Below are positions 51,185-59,920 of a stretch of DNA of 64,000 nt, piece after piece. Source of the stretch: Eubacterium sp. Lineage in GTDB: Bacteria; Bacillota; Clostridia; Lachnospirales; Lachnospiraceae. The notes below the pieces were generated by a model that saw only the letters and a list, made by a program, of their open reading frames with translations, ran no database searches and was not told the origin of the DNA. The DNA lies in NCBI GenBank assembly GCA_017541035.1, contig JAFXZW010000021.1, positions 1 through 64,000 of the forward strand. Reading direction: 5' to 3'. The position numbers were made by a program, and so were the translations under genes. Numbering within the stretch: the first letter of the stretch is position 1; the number at the start of each line of letters is the position of its first letter.

Positions 51185-54100
51185 TTACTTTTCTGCATTG
51201 TTTTCCACTACATCTTGTGAATCGGCATCCGAGATCCTTTTTCTTCTCTTCCAGATAATGGAAAGCAGGATGAAGATGCCCCAGCAGACGATGCTTCCCA
51301 GCAGACCGTACCAGAAGCCGGGGGAAACATAACTCATTTTGATCTCATGGGTGCCTGCCGAAAGACGTACAGACAGGAAGGTATCTCCGGCCGCCAGAGT
51401 TTCCGTCTTCTCACCGTCCACCCAGACGGTCCACCCGGTGTCATAGGGAATGGTCGTAAAGAGAATACCGTCCTCCTTTGCCGTAATCTTTCCCTCCAGC
51501 TTGCCGTCCCTCACCTTTGTCACATTCAGGCCCTGAGCGGAAAGCTTGTAATACATCTCCTGATACTTTTCCTCATCCAGAATGTAATCATAAAGGCTGA
51601 CCGTACCGGATTCAGAAGCATCACTGGCGAATTCGATGGCAATCTCCACCTTGTCCCCCGCTTCAAGGTAGCCCAGGTCAAAGAGCTGGGCCTGGAAACG
51701 GGCATTTCCCATTTCCACATCGTTTTTGCAGTATCTGACCTTCTTTGCACCGTTCTGGCGGGTGTCCATGATATGGATACCGTTTTCCGTGGCGTGGAAA
51801 ATGATCGCCACCGTGAACTTTCCTCCGGAGTCGTCCCTTTTAAAGCTGACCAGATGACCATTTGATGACGATGTCCAGGTTTCACAGTGCTCGCCATATG
51901 TTTCCAGCGTGGGATTAAGCCGGCGATATATGGAAGAAACACCGGAAAGCTCTTTTGCGAAACGATTGATGCCGGTGTATCGGTCACTGGTGACCGGATC
52001 CCAGGTCAGGATATTCTCTCCGGTCATATAACCGATGGGAAGTACCTTCTCTGTTTCATAAACCAGAACACTGTCATTTTCGTAAACGGGATCCCGGTAG
52101 CTTGCGATGGCAGCATAATCCCCCTTATGAACATAGGTGTATTTGAGCCCCACCAGCGTATTCAGGACAGGATTTCCGCCGTAAAAGAGAAATTCATTTG
52201 CCCCCTCATAGCAGCCAAGACGTCCCATAGTCTCCACCAGCTTGCCGTTCACGGTAGAACAGAAAGTTCCCACAGACCGCAATCCATGATAGGTAGCTTC
52301 ATCCAGCATGCGGGTCATCGCCACATCCGACCGGGCAAATACCGTTTTCTCCCGTTCGTCCTTTTCATCGATATAGTCCTTCGCCTTCGACATATCAGTC
52401 TCATACTCACTGTAATATGCACCGTTCGCCACGTCTATCTTATAAAGACCCAGCGCTGCATTTGTCAGGATCTCTGTTGTGAAAATGCACATCAGAATAA
52501 TACCGCTTGTAAAAAGGCGAAGCTTTCCCCTCTGCCGCAGGAGAATAATAATAAATGCAGCCGTGATCAGCCCGAAGGTAATGATGGTCATCCATTTACC
52601 GTCCAGAAGTCCGGAGGGCTTTCCGAAAAAATAGCTGAGGATAAAGAATGCAAGGGTAAGCACTGCCGCTGCCACAAGCCGCCATGCGGGCGTCTGCTTC
52701 ACCCTCATCAGTGCTTCGTAACCTACGGAAAGCAGTACAAAAACATACAGGAAGGAAAACCGGTTAGGGATTCCGTACTGGTCATGGAAACCGTGCCAGA
52801 AGAAATTCAGCACCGTATTATTGAAACTGACAACGAAAAATGCGATCAGGACAAGCTTCCTTATCCTTTCGCCCAGAGAGATCCGGTTACACAGAAGGAA
52901 CAGGAAGAACAACATAACCGCAAAGACACCACAATAGGCATTCAGGCCTCCGTCAAAGGACTGCGTATCGATAGGTTCTGTCAGGAAGAAATGCTGCTTC
53001 AGCAGCGAAAAAACATTTCCGTACCAGGACATTTTAGGGAAACCCTTACCGGCACTGGATGTCTGCATGATCCCGTAAAACGCGGTTAAAAGGCCTACTG
53101 CTGCCATTCCCCCTGCCAGAAGGGAATATCCGAGGATCGCAAAGCCCTTGGCGAAGAAGGCTCCCACTGAACGGTGATAATGAGCAAGAAACCACAGGAA
53201 CACGAAAACGCAGATCATAAATGCAATATAATAATTGCAGTAAAGTGCATAGAACATGGCAAGGATGAACATCCGCGGGCTTTCATTGCGGAAGATCCGC
53301 TCCATACCGAGTGTGACCAGCGGAAGCACCATAATGCAGTCCAGCCACATCAGATTCCAGTTATAGCCGATCATATAATTGCAAAGTGCAAAAGCCACGG
53401 AAAAAGCAGGGATCAGCCAGTTATTGGAAGGTTTTCCCAAACGTCTGCGTGACAGCCAGTAGCCGAAAGCTCCTGCCGAGAAGCTGATCTTGAATACCAC
53501 AAGTACGGTAAAGGCTGCGAAGATTCCCTTCCGGGTAAAGAAGATCATGATGAGATTCAGAGGACAGGCGATATAGTACATGAGCAGAGAAAGATAGTTC
53601 TGTCCCATGCCCACATCCCATGTATAAAAAAGGCTCTCCCCGCCTCTCAGCTTCTGCTGGAATTCCGAAAAGAAGGGCACATACTGGTGCATACTGTCGA
53701 TGGTTGAAAAAGAGTTCATCCCGAAGGGAGCAACTCCCATAATGACGGCAACAATGATCATGAAGAAAAAGGTAATAACAACCCCCAGCTGCCAGGACCA
53801 GTTCCGGCCAACGAAGGGAACGATCTTCCGTTCGAAGAATCCATTCCTGATTACCACCGGTTCCTGCTCATCTGTCTCCTCCGACATCCGGGAGTCTGTT
53901 TCCTCCGACTCCGCTGTCTCCTCCGGTTCCCGGGCGTATGACTCCGAGATATCTGACTCCCAGGTATCTGTCTCCTCCGACATCCGGGAGTCTGTTTCCG
54001 CTGTTTCCTCCGACTCCGCTGTCTCCTCCGACTCCGGGGTGTCCGGCTCTTCCGTCACAGCAGCTCCCGCCTTTTCAGTTATCATCTCCCGTTCATCCAT
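51185..54100 (-). CDS. YfhO-family multi-spanning membrane protein (predicted glycosyl/polymer modification)
   Basis: 971 residues. A cytosolic N-terminal tail of about 80 residues is acidic and repetitive (two copies of a block with ETAESEET, DSRMSEETD and similar), then about 12-13 transmembrane helices from residue 100 to 560, an extracytoplasmic region of about 370 residues, a C-terminal helix (WYGLLGSIVCWGIFILL) and a short basic tail. The motifs GVAPFGMNSFSTIDSMHQYVPFFSEF (seen in parts) and the extracytoplasmic beta region are typical of YfhO, a GT-C fold family linked to lipoteichoic-acid glycosylation. Substrate not known for this member. Element D lies directly upstream. Confidence 0.9.
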   Translation of the reverse strand: MDEREMITEKAGAAVTEEPDTPESEETAESEETAETDSRMSEETDTWESDISESYAREPEETAESEETDSRMSEETDEQEPVVIRNGFFERKIVPFVGRNWSWQLGVVITFFFMIIVAVIMGVAPFGMNSFSTIDSMHQYVPFFSEFQQKLRGGESLFYTWDVGMGQNYLSLLMYYIACPLNLIMIFFTRKGIFAAFTVLVVFKISFSAGAFGYWLSRRRLGKPSNNWLIPAFSVAFALCNYMIGYNWNLMWLDCIMVLPLVTLGMERIFRNESPRMFILAMFYALYCNYYIAFMICVFVFLWFLAHYHRSVGAFFAKGFAILGYSLLAGGMAAVGLLTAFYGIMQTSSAGKGFPKMSWYGNVFSLLKQHFFLTEPIDTQSFDGGLNAYCGVFAVMLFFLFLLCNRISLGERIRKLVLIAFFVVSFNNTVLNFFWHGFHDQYGIPNRFSFLYVFVLLSVGYEALMRVKQTPAWRLVAAAVLTLAFFILSYFFGKPSGLLDGKWMTIITFGLITAAFIIILLRQRGKLRLFTSGIILMCIFTTEILTNAALGLYKIDVANGAYYSEYETDMSKAKDYIDEKDEREKTVFARSDVAMTRMLDEATYHGLRSVGTFCSTVNGKLVETMGRLGCYEGANEFLFYGGNPVLNTLVGLKYTYVHKGDYAAIASYRDPVYENDSVLVYETEKVLPIGYMTGENILTWDPVTSDRYTGINRFAKELSGVSSIYRRLNPTLETYGEHCETWTSSSNGHLVSFKRDDSGGKFTVAIIFHATENGIHIMDTRQNGAKKVRYCKNDVEMGNARFQAQLFDLGYLEAGDKVEIAIEFASDASESGTVSLYDYILDEEKYQEMYYKLSAQGLNVTKVRDGKLEGKITAKEDGILFTTIPYDTGWTVWVDGEKTETLAAGDTFLSVRLSAGTHEIKMSYVSPGFWYGLLGSIVCWGIFILLSIIWKRRKRISDADSQDVVENNAEK
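53870..54055. repeat. Tandem imperfect repeats encoding the acidic YfhO tail
   Basis: The DNA shows repeated modules such as CTCCTCCGACATCCGGGAGT and GTTTCCTCCGACTCCGCTGT, giving the Ser/Glu/Thr-rich N-terminal tail. A duplicated block of roughly 60-70 bp is evident. Confidence 0.65.
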
Positions 54101-54125
54101 GATTTCCTACCATATTTCTGATTCT

Positions 54126-54170
54126 AATGATGCCGGGGACAAAAAGTGTTTTGCCCCGGCTGATGATACA
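54126..54170. repeat. Palindromic dispersed element, copy D
   Basis: AATGATGCCGGGGACAAAA and TTTTG-CCCCGGCTGATGAT form a strong hairpin of about 13 bp around AGTG. It is of the same design as copy C but with A in place of T in the GGGGTCAAAA arm. It follows the GH9 gene and precedes YfhO. Confidence 0.75.
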
Positions 54171-54217
54171 CCCGATGAGTGCAATATGCTGCCGTTCTGA
54201 TCCCGTCCTGCACCCCT

Positions 54218-54260
54218 CAGGCTCCGGATGCATGACATCCGAAGAATAAGGGGTTACATG
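54218..54260. repeat. Hairpin repeat family 2, copy 2
   Basis: GGCTCCGGATGCATGACATCCG followed by AAGAATAAGGGGTTACATGG. It shares the CTCCGGATGCA..ACATCCG core and GGTTACA end with 32266-32312, but the outer arm is CCCCT/AGGGG here. Confidence 0.6.
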
Positions 54261-54277
54261 GTATCAAAGCAGAATCC

Positions 54278-56584
54278 TTACTGGAATGCTGCCAGAAGAT
54301 AGACCAGCGGAGAATTCCAGTAGATTGTAACCTCATTTGTAGAAAAGCTCTGTACGTTATCAGCATAGCACATACCCGCCGGGCGTCCGTAAAGCACTGC
54401 CTTTGCGTAGCTGTCGTTCAGCCCGTTGTTCGCACCGCCGATCAGCATACCAGGCATCGCTTCTCCCGCCACCTGGGAAGGACGGTGATGCGGCTGTTTG
54501 GGTGACATGGAACCAAAGCCCGTCACGAAGCAGTAGCCCAGCGGATTGGCTCCCAGAAGATAGTCCATCTGTTTTTTGCCCAGATCCGTATAGCTGTTAT
54601 TTCCCGTAAGCAATGCAACCATCTGCATCAACATACCGTTATTTGCTATGGTCATGTTGCTTCCCCAGGGATAATCGGAATTCAGCATCATGAAATATTC
54701 ATCTGCCCGTTCCTCCAGCTGCTTGGCACGGCTGTAGAAACGTTCCTCAACCTTGGATACCAGATCTCCCAGTTCGGAAGCATTGATGATCCCCTTCTTG
54801 ACTGCGGAAAGCAGATCATAGCAGGCATAAGCGGTGATATTTGCCCACCCCAGCTCGGTAGCAAGTCCGATAGGCTCATAGCGGGCCGCCAGATCCACTT
54901 CGGTATAACCTGCGATATACAGCTCCACCGCCGCCCAGAAGATTTCATCCGCAGTGTTATTGTCCGGATACTCTCCCGTCTCCACATCCTCCGGATTTGT
55001 AAATCCATCCGGCTTCTCCGGAAGTGTCGTGATATAACCCCAGGCTTTCCACGCTGCACTGATGCAGGCTGCCGCAAAATCGGGATTATAGTCCATATAG
55101 AGGCGTGACGCCTTCGCCATCACCGCCGCAAAATCAGCTGTTGCCGTTGCGGAAATGGGAGACAGAACCAGCTGTTCAACCTCTTCGTCCGCCTTTACCG
55201 TTTCGGGGAAGTTATAGCAGCTCACCTTGTGGTAAACCCCGCCGGATTCACTATCCTGCATCTTCAGCATCCAGTCCAGCTCATATTTTGCTTCATCCAG
55301 AATGTCCGGAATTCCATTTCCGCTCTCCGGAATGCCCATGTCATCCGCGCTGATCCGGTAGTCCTCGTAGGCCAGCAGGAGATCCTGTACCGCCTTTGCG
55401 CCCGCAACTACATAACGTCCGTAATCTCCGGCATCATGCCATCCACCGGACACATCCAGCTTCTTCTGTTCACCATATACAATGGCGTCTCCCTGATGAC
55501 AGATCCCGTGACTGAAGGGACCGGCCTCCTCCTCCGTAAGCTCGATACCGCAGCGCTGCAGATAGAGCATGCGAACAACCGCCTTATAAAGATCCGCGTA
55601 AACTCCTTCCTCAACCTTAAAGGGATAGGTTTCCCCTACATCTGTAACGATCTTATAGGTTCCGGGAGCGGTTACGGAAGAGAAATCCCCCGCGCGTACC
55701 ACATCATCGGAAGGCGCATGGAAACCGAATTCGCCGAAGGTTCCGCTGTAAACCTCTTCTCCCGTATCCACATTTACCACCTGGAAGGTCTCCGTTCTCT
55801 GGGACTTTACGATCACTGTCTTGGTATCGCCCGGACGGTAGCCGATCTGGTTCACATTCACATTCGGATAATCCGGAAGACCCTCCAGCTTCTGCGCATT
55901 GCTGGCATCCTTAACAGTCAGCTGAATATTGTCAAATGTGATATCGTGGGGTCCCGGATCTCCCGTCATATCCGTCATGATACCCATATTAAAGACGATA
56001 CGGGGTGCCGGATCCGAATCCTCAGCCATGGTGAAATCTACCTCCACATGCTTCGTCTCCGGACCGATATCGATATACTCACCGGCATAGGCGTGGAAGT
56101 CACCGCCGTTGATCTGCAGACGATATTCAATCTTCCGGGCAATGGTGCTGGATACATCAAAGCTGTAAGTATAGACACCACCCTTCAGCAGCTGGAAGCC
56201 GTCATAATAGATCTGGTTTGCATAATCCACCGTGCCGACATCCTCAATGTGGACTACCAGCTTATTGTCGACATTTTCCATTTTGAATTTGCCGCCTTTG
56301 GTATAGATATTAAAATTCCCCAACTCACCATCCTCAAAATCGATGCCCACGATCACCTGACCGTTGGATATATTCAGATCCTTTTTCTCCTCCGTCGGTT
56401 TTTCCGTAACCTCTTCCGTGGACTGCGCTTCTGTTACTTCCGGCGTTTCCGTAGCCGCCGTCGTTGCAGAAGCCGTTGTTGAACCGGTCGTACTCTCCGT
56501 ACTTTCCGTCTTTCCGCAGCCGGAAAGCAGTAAAGCCCCGGAAAGCATGATCGCCGCCATTCTTCTGAGTCTATATTTCTTCAT
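54278..56584 (-). CDS. Lipoprotein GH9-type glycanase (cellulase family) with CBM-like N-terminal module
   Basis: 768 residues. Signal peptide with lipobox LLLSGC (Cys about 23), a Thr/Ser/Glu-rich linker to about residue 70, a beta-sandwich CBM4/9-like domain (about 75-230; DFEDGELGNFNIYTKGGKF, DIGPETKHVEVDFTMAED), an Ig-like CelD_N domain (about 240-330; NVNQIGYRPGDTKTVIV), then a GH9 (alpha/alpha)6 barrel. Catalytic landmarks: DVSGGWHDAGDYGRYVV (Asp base), GANPLGYCFVTGFG, PHHRPSQ and NEVTIYWNSP (catalytic Glu). GH9 enzymes cut beta-1,4 glucans; some act on xyloglucan or mixed-linkage glucan. Surface anchoring suggests oligosaccharide release at the cell. No other cellulolytic gene is present here. 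Confidence 0.92.
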   Translation of the reverse strand: MKKYRLRRMAAIMLSGALLLSGCGKTESTESTTGSTTASATTAATETPEVTEAQSTEEVTEKPTEEKKDLNISNGQVIVGIDFEDGELGNFNIYTKGGKFKMENVDNKLVVHIEDVGTVDYANQIYYDGFQLLKGGVYTYSFDVSSTIARKIEYRLQINGGDFHAYAGEYIDIGPETKHVEVDFTMAEDSDPAPRIVFNMGIMTDMTGDPGPHDITFDNIQLTVKDASNAQKLEGLPDYPNVNVNQIGYRPGDTKTVIVKSQRTETFQVVNVDTGEEVYSGTFGEFGFHAPSDDVVRAGDFSSVTAPGTYKIVTDVGETYPFKVEEGVYADLYKAVVRMLYLQRCGIELTEEEAGPFSHGICHQGDAIVYGEQKKLDVSGGWHDAGDYGRYVVAGAKAVQDLLLAYEDYRISADDMGIPESGNGIPDILDEAKYELDWMLKMQDSESGGVYHKVSCYNFPETVKADEEVEQLVLSPISATATADFAAVMAKASRLYMDYNPDFAAACISAAWKAWGYITTLPEKPDGFTNPEDVETGEYPDNNTADEIFWAAVELYIAGYTEVDLAARYEPIGLATELGWANITAYACYDLLSAVKKGIINASELGDLVSKVEERFYSRAKQLEERADEYFMMLNSDYPWGSNMTIANNGMLMQMVALLTGNNSYTDLGKKQMDYLLGANPLGYCFVTGFGSMSPKQPHHRPSQVAGEAMPGMLIGGANNGLNDSYAKAVLYGRPAGMCYADNVQSFSTNEVTIYWNSPLVYLLAAFQ

Positions 56585-56702
56585 TACGTATCCTCCCTCG
56601 TAAAAAAGTATTGCCCTCTCACCCAGGTTCGGCGGCTCATCGCTCAGTGCGATTCAGATATCATGAGCGCACCATCCTCCCGCAAAAGGAATTATACTCC
56701 TG

Positions 56703-57494
56703 CTATACCTCTGTACCCGAAAGATAAGCCAAAACCTCTTCCAGTTTCATATCTCCGCCAAAAATATCCAGTGCACTTCCGATCGTCACATCCAGTCTGT
56801 TCCGTCCTGCTCTTGAAAGGCTTTCCAGATCTGAAAAGCTTCCCACGCCGCCTGCATATGTAACGGGAAATGAGCTTTCCTCCGCCCACTCTCCCAGAAG
56901 CTCCGCCAGTTCCTCATCAATACCCTGTCGCCTTCCTTCCACATCCACTGCATGGATCAGAAATTCGTCCGCCTCCTCACTGAACCGGAAAAGCTGCTCC
57001 CTGTTCACGGGAATATCCGTCAGCTTCTGCCAGCGGTCCGTTGCAATACGGTAGCCATTCTCCGTCTTCCTGCAGCTCAGATCCAGGGTGATATGCTCCC
57101 GTCCCACTGCGGACAGAAGTGCATCCATTCGCCCCCTGTCCATACCACCATCCCGAAAGACATAAGAGGTTACGATCACATGGGTGGCACCGCAGGATAG
57201 AAGCTCCGGAGCATTTTCTGCCGTTACGCCGCCTCCGATCATAAGCCCGTCCGGAAAAGCCGCAAGGGCATCCTTTGCCACCCGAAGATCCGCCTCATAT
57301 TCCGGAGTTCCTGCGGGATTCAGCAAAATGATATGGCCGCCCCTGAGCCCCAGTCTGCGGTAAAGCGAGCCGTAGAAGTCCCCGCCCTCTCCGGCAACAA
57401 AGTTCGTGGAGGCCCCTTCCCGGTCAGAAAGTGTTCCCCCGACGATCTGCTTCACACAGCCATTATGAATATCTATGCATGGGCGAAAACGCAT
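56703..57494 (-). CDS. Phosphoribosylformimino-AICAR-ribotide isomerase, eukaryotic-type HisA-like
   Basis: 263 residues. TIM barrel starting MRFRPCIDIHNGCVKQIVGG, where the CIDIHNGCVKQIVG pattern is that of fungal/plant HIS6 and a minor bacterial group, not the usual IPAIDLxxGxVV. DGLMIGGGVTAENAPELL, CGATHVIVTSYVF and AGGVGSFSDLESL complete the barrel. It would convert ProFAR to PRFAR in histidine synthesis. No other his gene is nearby. Preceded by GAGGTTACGGG and ATG. It is divergent from the AAA gene. Confidence 0.85.
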   Translation of the reverse strand: MRFRPCIDIHNGCVKQIVGGTLSDREGASTNFVAGEGGDFYGSLYRRLGLRGGHIILLNPAGTPEYEADLRVAKDALAAFPDGLMIGGGVTAENAPELLSCGATHVIVTSYVFRDGGMDRGRMDALLSAVGREHITLDLSCRKTENGYRIATDRWQKLTDIPVNREQLFRFSEEADEFLIHAVDVEGRRQGIDEELAELLGEWAEESSFPVTYAGGVGSFSDLESLSRAGRNRLDVTIGSALDIFGGDMKLEEVLAYLSGTEV

Positions 57495-57560
57495 CCCGTA
57501 ACCTCACATTTCAAAAAGACACAATGAAACCACGCTATTATACCATAAAAGATTGATAAA

Positions 57561-57589
57561 TTGAAGTATGTTTCGAACTGTGATATAAT
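57561..57589 (+). promoter_or_regulatory. Promoter of the CbxX-type AAA gene
   Basis: TTGAAG (57561-57566), 17-base spacer, TATAAT (57584-57589), about 33 bp before the ATG. The -10 is preceded by CTGTGA, also seen at the lipoprotein and DivIVA promoters and in the operator at 63.2 kb. Confidence 0.8.
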
Positions 57590-57621
57590 GTTATCCCAAT
57601 CAACGATTAAGGAGCAAAGCA

Positions 57622-59130
57622 ATGACGAACTATGCTTTATTCAATAAAATCCAGGAATCCCTTCGGATGGCGGATCAGGTAGCAAACAGCGGCGTCATGC
57701 CTCCCGGCAGCATGAGTCTCCGGGACATGCTGAAATTCGATTATCTGTTGTATCTCGGTTTTCTTTTTGAGCCGGACGGATCTGACACCATGTACGAGCG
57801 CAGGTTTATCATGGAATACCTGACCATGGTGATCGATACCGGCAAATTCCTTCAGCTGCGGTATGACCGCTGTGTAAAGCCGGAATTCATCAATACGGTT
57901 CCCCGTTCCCTGACTTATTTTGCAAAATACGACCTCTCCGGTGGAGCCCGCAGGGACTCCCTGGGACGAACGGCGTCCCGGATGATCGTCGATACCTATA
58001 ATGATCTTGGAACGGAATTCACCACCGGAAATGGCGGGGGCAACTCCATAACCGAGATCGGAAATCTCTCCAACTACTCCATCATGCTGAACAACTTCCT
58101 GAAGGAATATGGTCTTTATAATACCGGTGCCCCCGGTGAGCTGATCTCTGCCGATTCCATCAATGCTGCAAGGCTGAACGGCTCCTTCCGCAATCCAAAG
58201 AGCGTAACCGCCAGCAACACACCCCGCCATCAGCTGAAGGCGGAGGGGAAGGCCCAGGACGGAACCGTTGTTGCTCCAAAGGTGAAAGCAGAGGAAAAGG
58301 AAAAAACTCTGGAAGAGCTGATGGAGGAGCTGGATTCTCTGGTGGGCCTGGATGCCGTAAAGCAGGATCTGACGAATCTGATCAATCTGATCAAGGTCCG
58401 GAAAATGCGGGAAGAACGCGGTATGAAGCAGCCGGACATCACACTGCATCTGGTATTCTCCGGCAATCCCGGTACCGGCAAGACAACCGTAGCGCGGCTG
58501 CTTGCCAAGATCTACAAGGCTTTGGGCGTTGTGTCCGGCGGACAGCTGGTTGAAGTAGACCGTTCCGATCTGGTGGTGGGCTATATCGGGCAGACTGCCA
58601 TCAAGACTGCCGAGGTGGTTGATAGTGCCATCGGCGGTATTCTCTTTATCGACGAAGCCTATACCCTGACCGCAGGAAAAGACGAGAAGGATTTCGGAAA
58701 GGAAGCCCTGGATACCCTCCTGAAGAGAATGGAGGATAACCGGAATGATCTGATCGTCATCGTTGCCGGTTACACGGATCTGATGGAAGAATTCATCGAT
58801 TCCAATCCCGGTCTCCGTTCCCGCTTTAACAAGAATATCTTTTTCAAGGATTATACCGGTGAAGAACTGTATAAGATCTTTCAGTCCATGTGCAAAAAGC
58901 AGGAATACACTCCTGACAAGAAGGCCGCAGCCTATATCCGGAATTATCTGGACACCCGGGCCAAATCACACGAAGAAAACTTCGCCAACGCCCGCGAAGT
59001 ACGGAACTTCCTGGAACGCTGCATCGAGCGTCAGGCCAGCCGGATCGTAACGAAAAAAGATGTCAGCGACAAGCAGCTTCGCACACTTACCATCGCTGAC
59101 TGCGAAGAAGAGGGTTATCCGGCAGAATGA
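57622..59130 (+). CDS. CbxX/CfqX (SpoVK-like) AAA ATPase
   Basis: 502 residues. A helical N-terminal region of about 220 residues (no known domain recognised) precedes an AAA module: LEELMEELDSLVGLDAVKQDL, Walker A FSGNPGTGKTTVARLL (about 283-298), Walker B GGILFIDEAYTL (about 350-361), sensor 1 IVIVAGYTD, and Arg fingers in SNPGLRSRFN; then a lid domain to about 490. The family includes Rubisco activase CbxX and SpoVK; its clients in Clostridia are unknown. It is an intact relative of the degenerate protein at 1.2-2.4 kb. It is followed by a TetR regulator after 36 bp, likely co-transcribed. Confidence 0.9.
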   Translation: MTNYALFNKIQESLRMADQVANSGVMPPGSMSLRDMLKFDYLLYLGFLFEPDGSDTMYERRFIMEYLTMVIDTGKFLQLRYDRCVKPEFINTVPRSLTYFAKYDLSGGARRDSLGRTASRMIVDTYNDLGTEFTTGNGGGNSITEIGNLSNYSIMLNNFLKEYGLYNTGAPGELISADSINAARLNGSFRNPKSVTASNTPRHQLKAEGKAQDGTVVAPKVKAEEKEKTLEELMEELDSLVGLDAVKQDLTNLINLIKVRKMREERGMKQPDITLHLVFSGNPGTGKTTVARLLAKIYKALGVVSGGQLVEVDRSDLVVGYIGQTAIKTAEVVDSAIGGILFIDEAYTLTAGKDEKDFGKEALDTLLKRMEDNRNDLIVIVAGYTDLMEEFIDSNPGLRSRFNKNIFFKDYTGEELYKIFQSMCKKQEYTPDKKAAAYIRNYLDTRAKSHEENFANAREVRNFLERCIERQASRIVTKKDVSDKQLRTLTIADCEEEGYPAE

Positions 59131-59166
59131 TCATAGTTAGGGATACTCATTCGGAAAGGGATAGCA

Positions 59167-59739
59167 ATGAATGAATCGGATGAACGCTACAGCACTGCGG
59201 AGGACGCCATTTTTGATGCCTTTTTCCTTTTGCTGAAGGAGAAGGATCTGGATAAGATTACTGTTTCCGATGTAACCAAGAAGGCCGGGATCGTACGCAG
59301 CACCTTTTATAACCATTATGAAAATATCCCCGCATTACTGGAAGCTGCAGAGGACCGAACCATCCGGCATATCTTCCGGCTGATGGAGAGCTTTCATCCA
59401 AAGAATGACCGTGACATGTGCTTCTCCTATTTTCTGGCTATCTGCAACTATACAAAGAAGAATCCCTTCCTCGCGAATCTGCTGCAGAGCCCCCGGGAGA
59501 CAGCCTTTTTTGAAAAAGCCATTACCATGTTCCACCGGTATGTATCGGAAGTAACCAGCACAACCATTTCCGCTCCCCATGAGCGGATGGCCTTTGCCTA
59601 TATGATTGCGGGAGCCATCGGCATCACCATTGGCGTTCTTCACAAATGGATCGCAGACAATTTCGAATCCTCTTCCGAGGAGGTTGCCGAGATCCTCTCA
59701 AAGATATTCCTCTCCGGCATCCTGCCATATCTTTCATAG
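59167..59739 (+). CDS. TetR/AcrR-family transcriptional regulator
   Basis: 190 residues. N-terminal helix-turn-helix: AEDAIFDAFFLLLKEKDLDKITVSDVTKKAGIVRSTFYNHYEN (in parts), with the typical STFYNHY recognition helix. The C-terminal about 135 residues are helical and would bind an unknown ligand. It converges on the AMP-ligase/ACP/condensation genes, and a perfect palindrome overlaps their likely promoter, so control of those genes is possible but unproven. Confidence 0.88.
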   Translation: MNESDERYSTAEDAIFDAFFLLLKEKDLDKITVSDVTKKAGIVRSTFYNHYENIPALLEAAEDRTIRHIFRLMESFHPKNDRDMCFSYFLAICNYTKKNPFLANLLQSPRETAFFEKAITMFHRYVSEVTSTTISAPHERMAFAYMIAGAIGITIGVLHKWIADNFESSSEEVAEILSKIFLSGILPYLS

Positions 59740-59834
59740 ATGCTTTTCCGGTCGGAATGACAGCTGTTCCTCTCAAGCCGTGGGAATCAGGGCTTCTCTT
59801 TCCTGATAGTCAGGTTGGTGGTACACAGATTTAC

Positions 59835-59886
59835 AAAAAGGACAGTTCCTGAATGCGGGTATAGCCCACATGGAACTGTCCTTTTT
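59835..59886. terminator. Bidirectional terminator between the TetR and AMP-ligase genes
   Basis: 15-bp arms AAAAAGGACAGTTCC/GGAACTGTCCTTTTT with a further inner stem. The U-run is present on both strands, matching the convergent genes. Confidence 0.9.
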
Positions 59887-59920
59887 CATATACGGGAAAA
59901 CCGCTCCGGTCTCGAACGGA

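Larger units (their letters stand above)
54101..54277. other. Intergenic region between the GH9 gene and YfhO
   Basis: No gene. It holds palindromic element D (54126-54170) and hairpin family 2, copy 2 (54218-54260). Confidence 0.7.
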
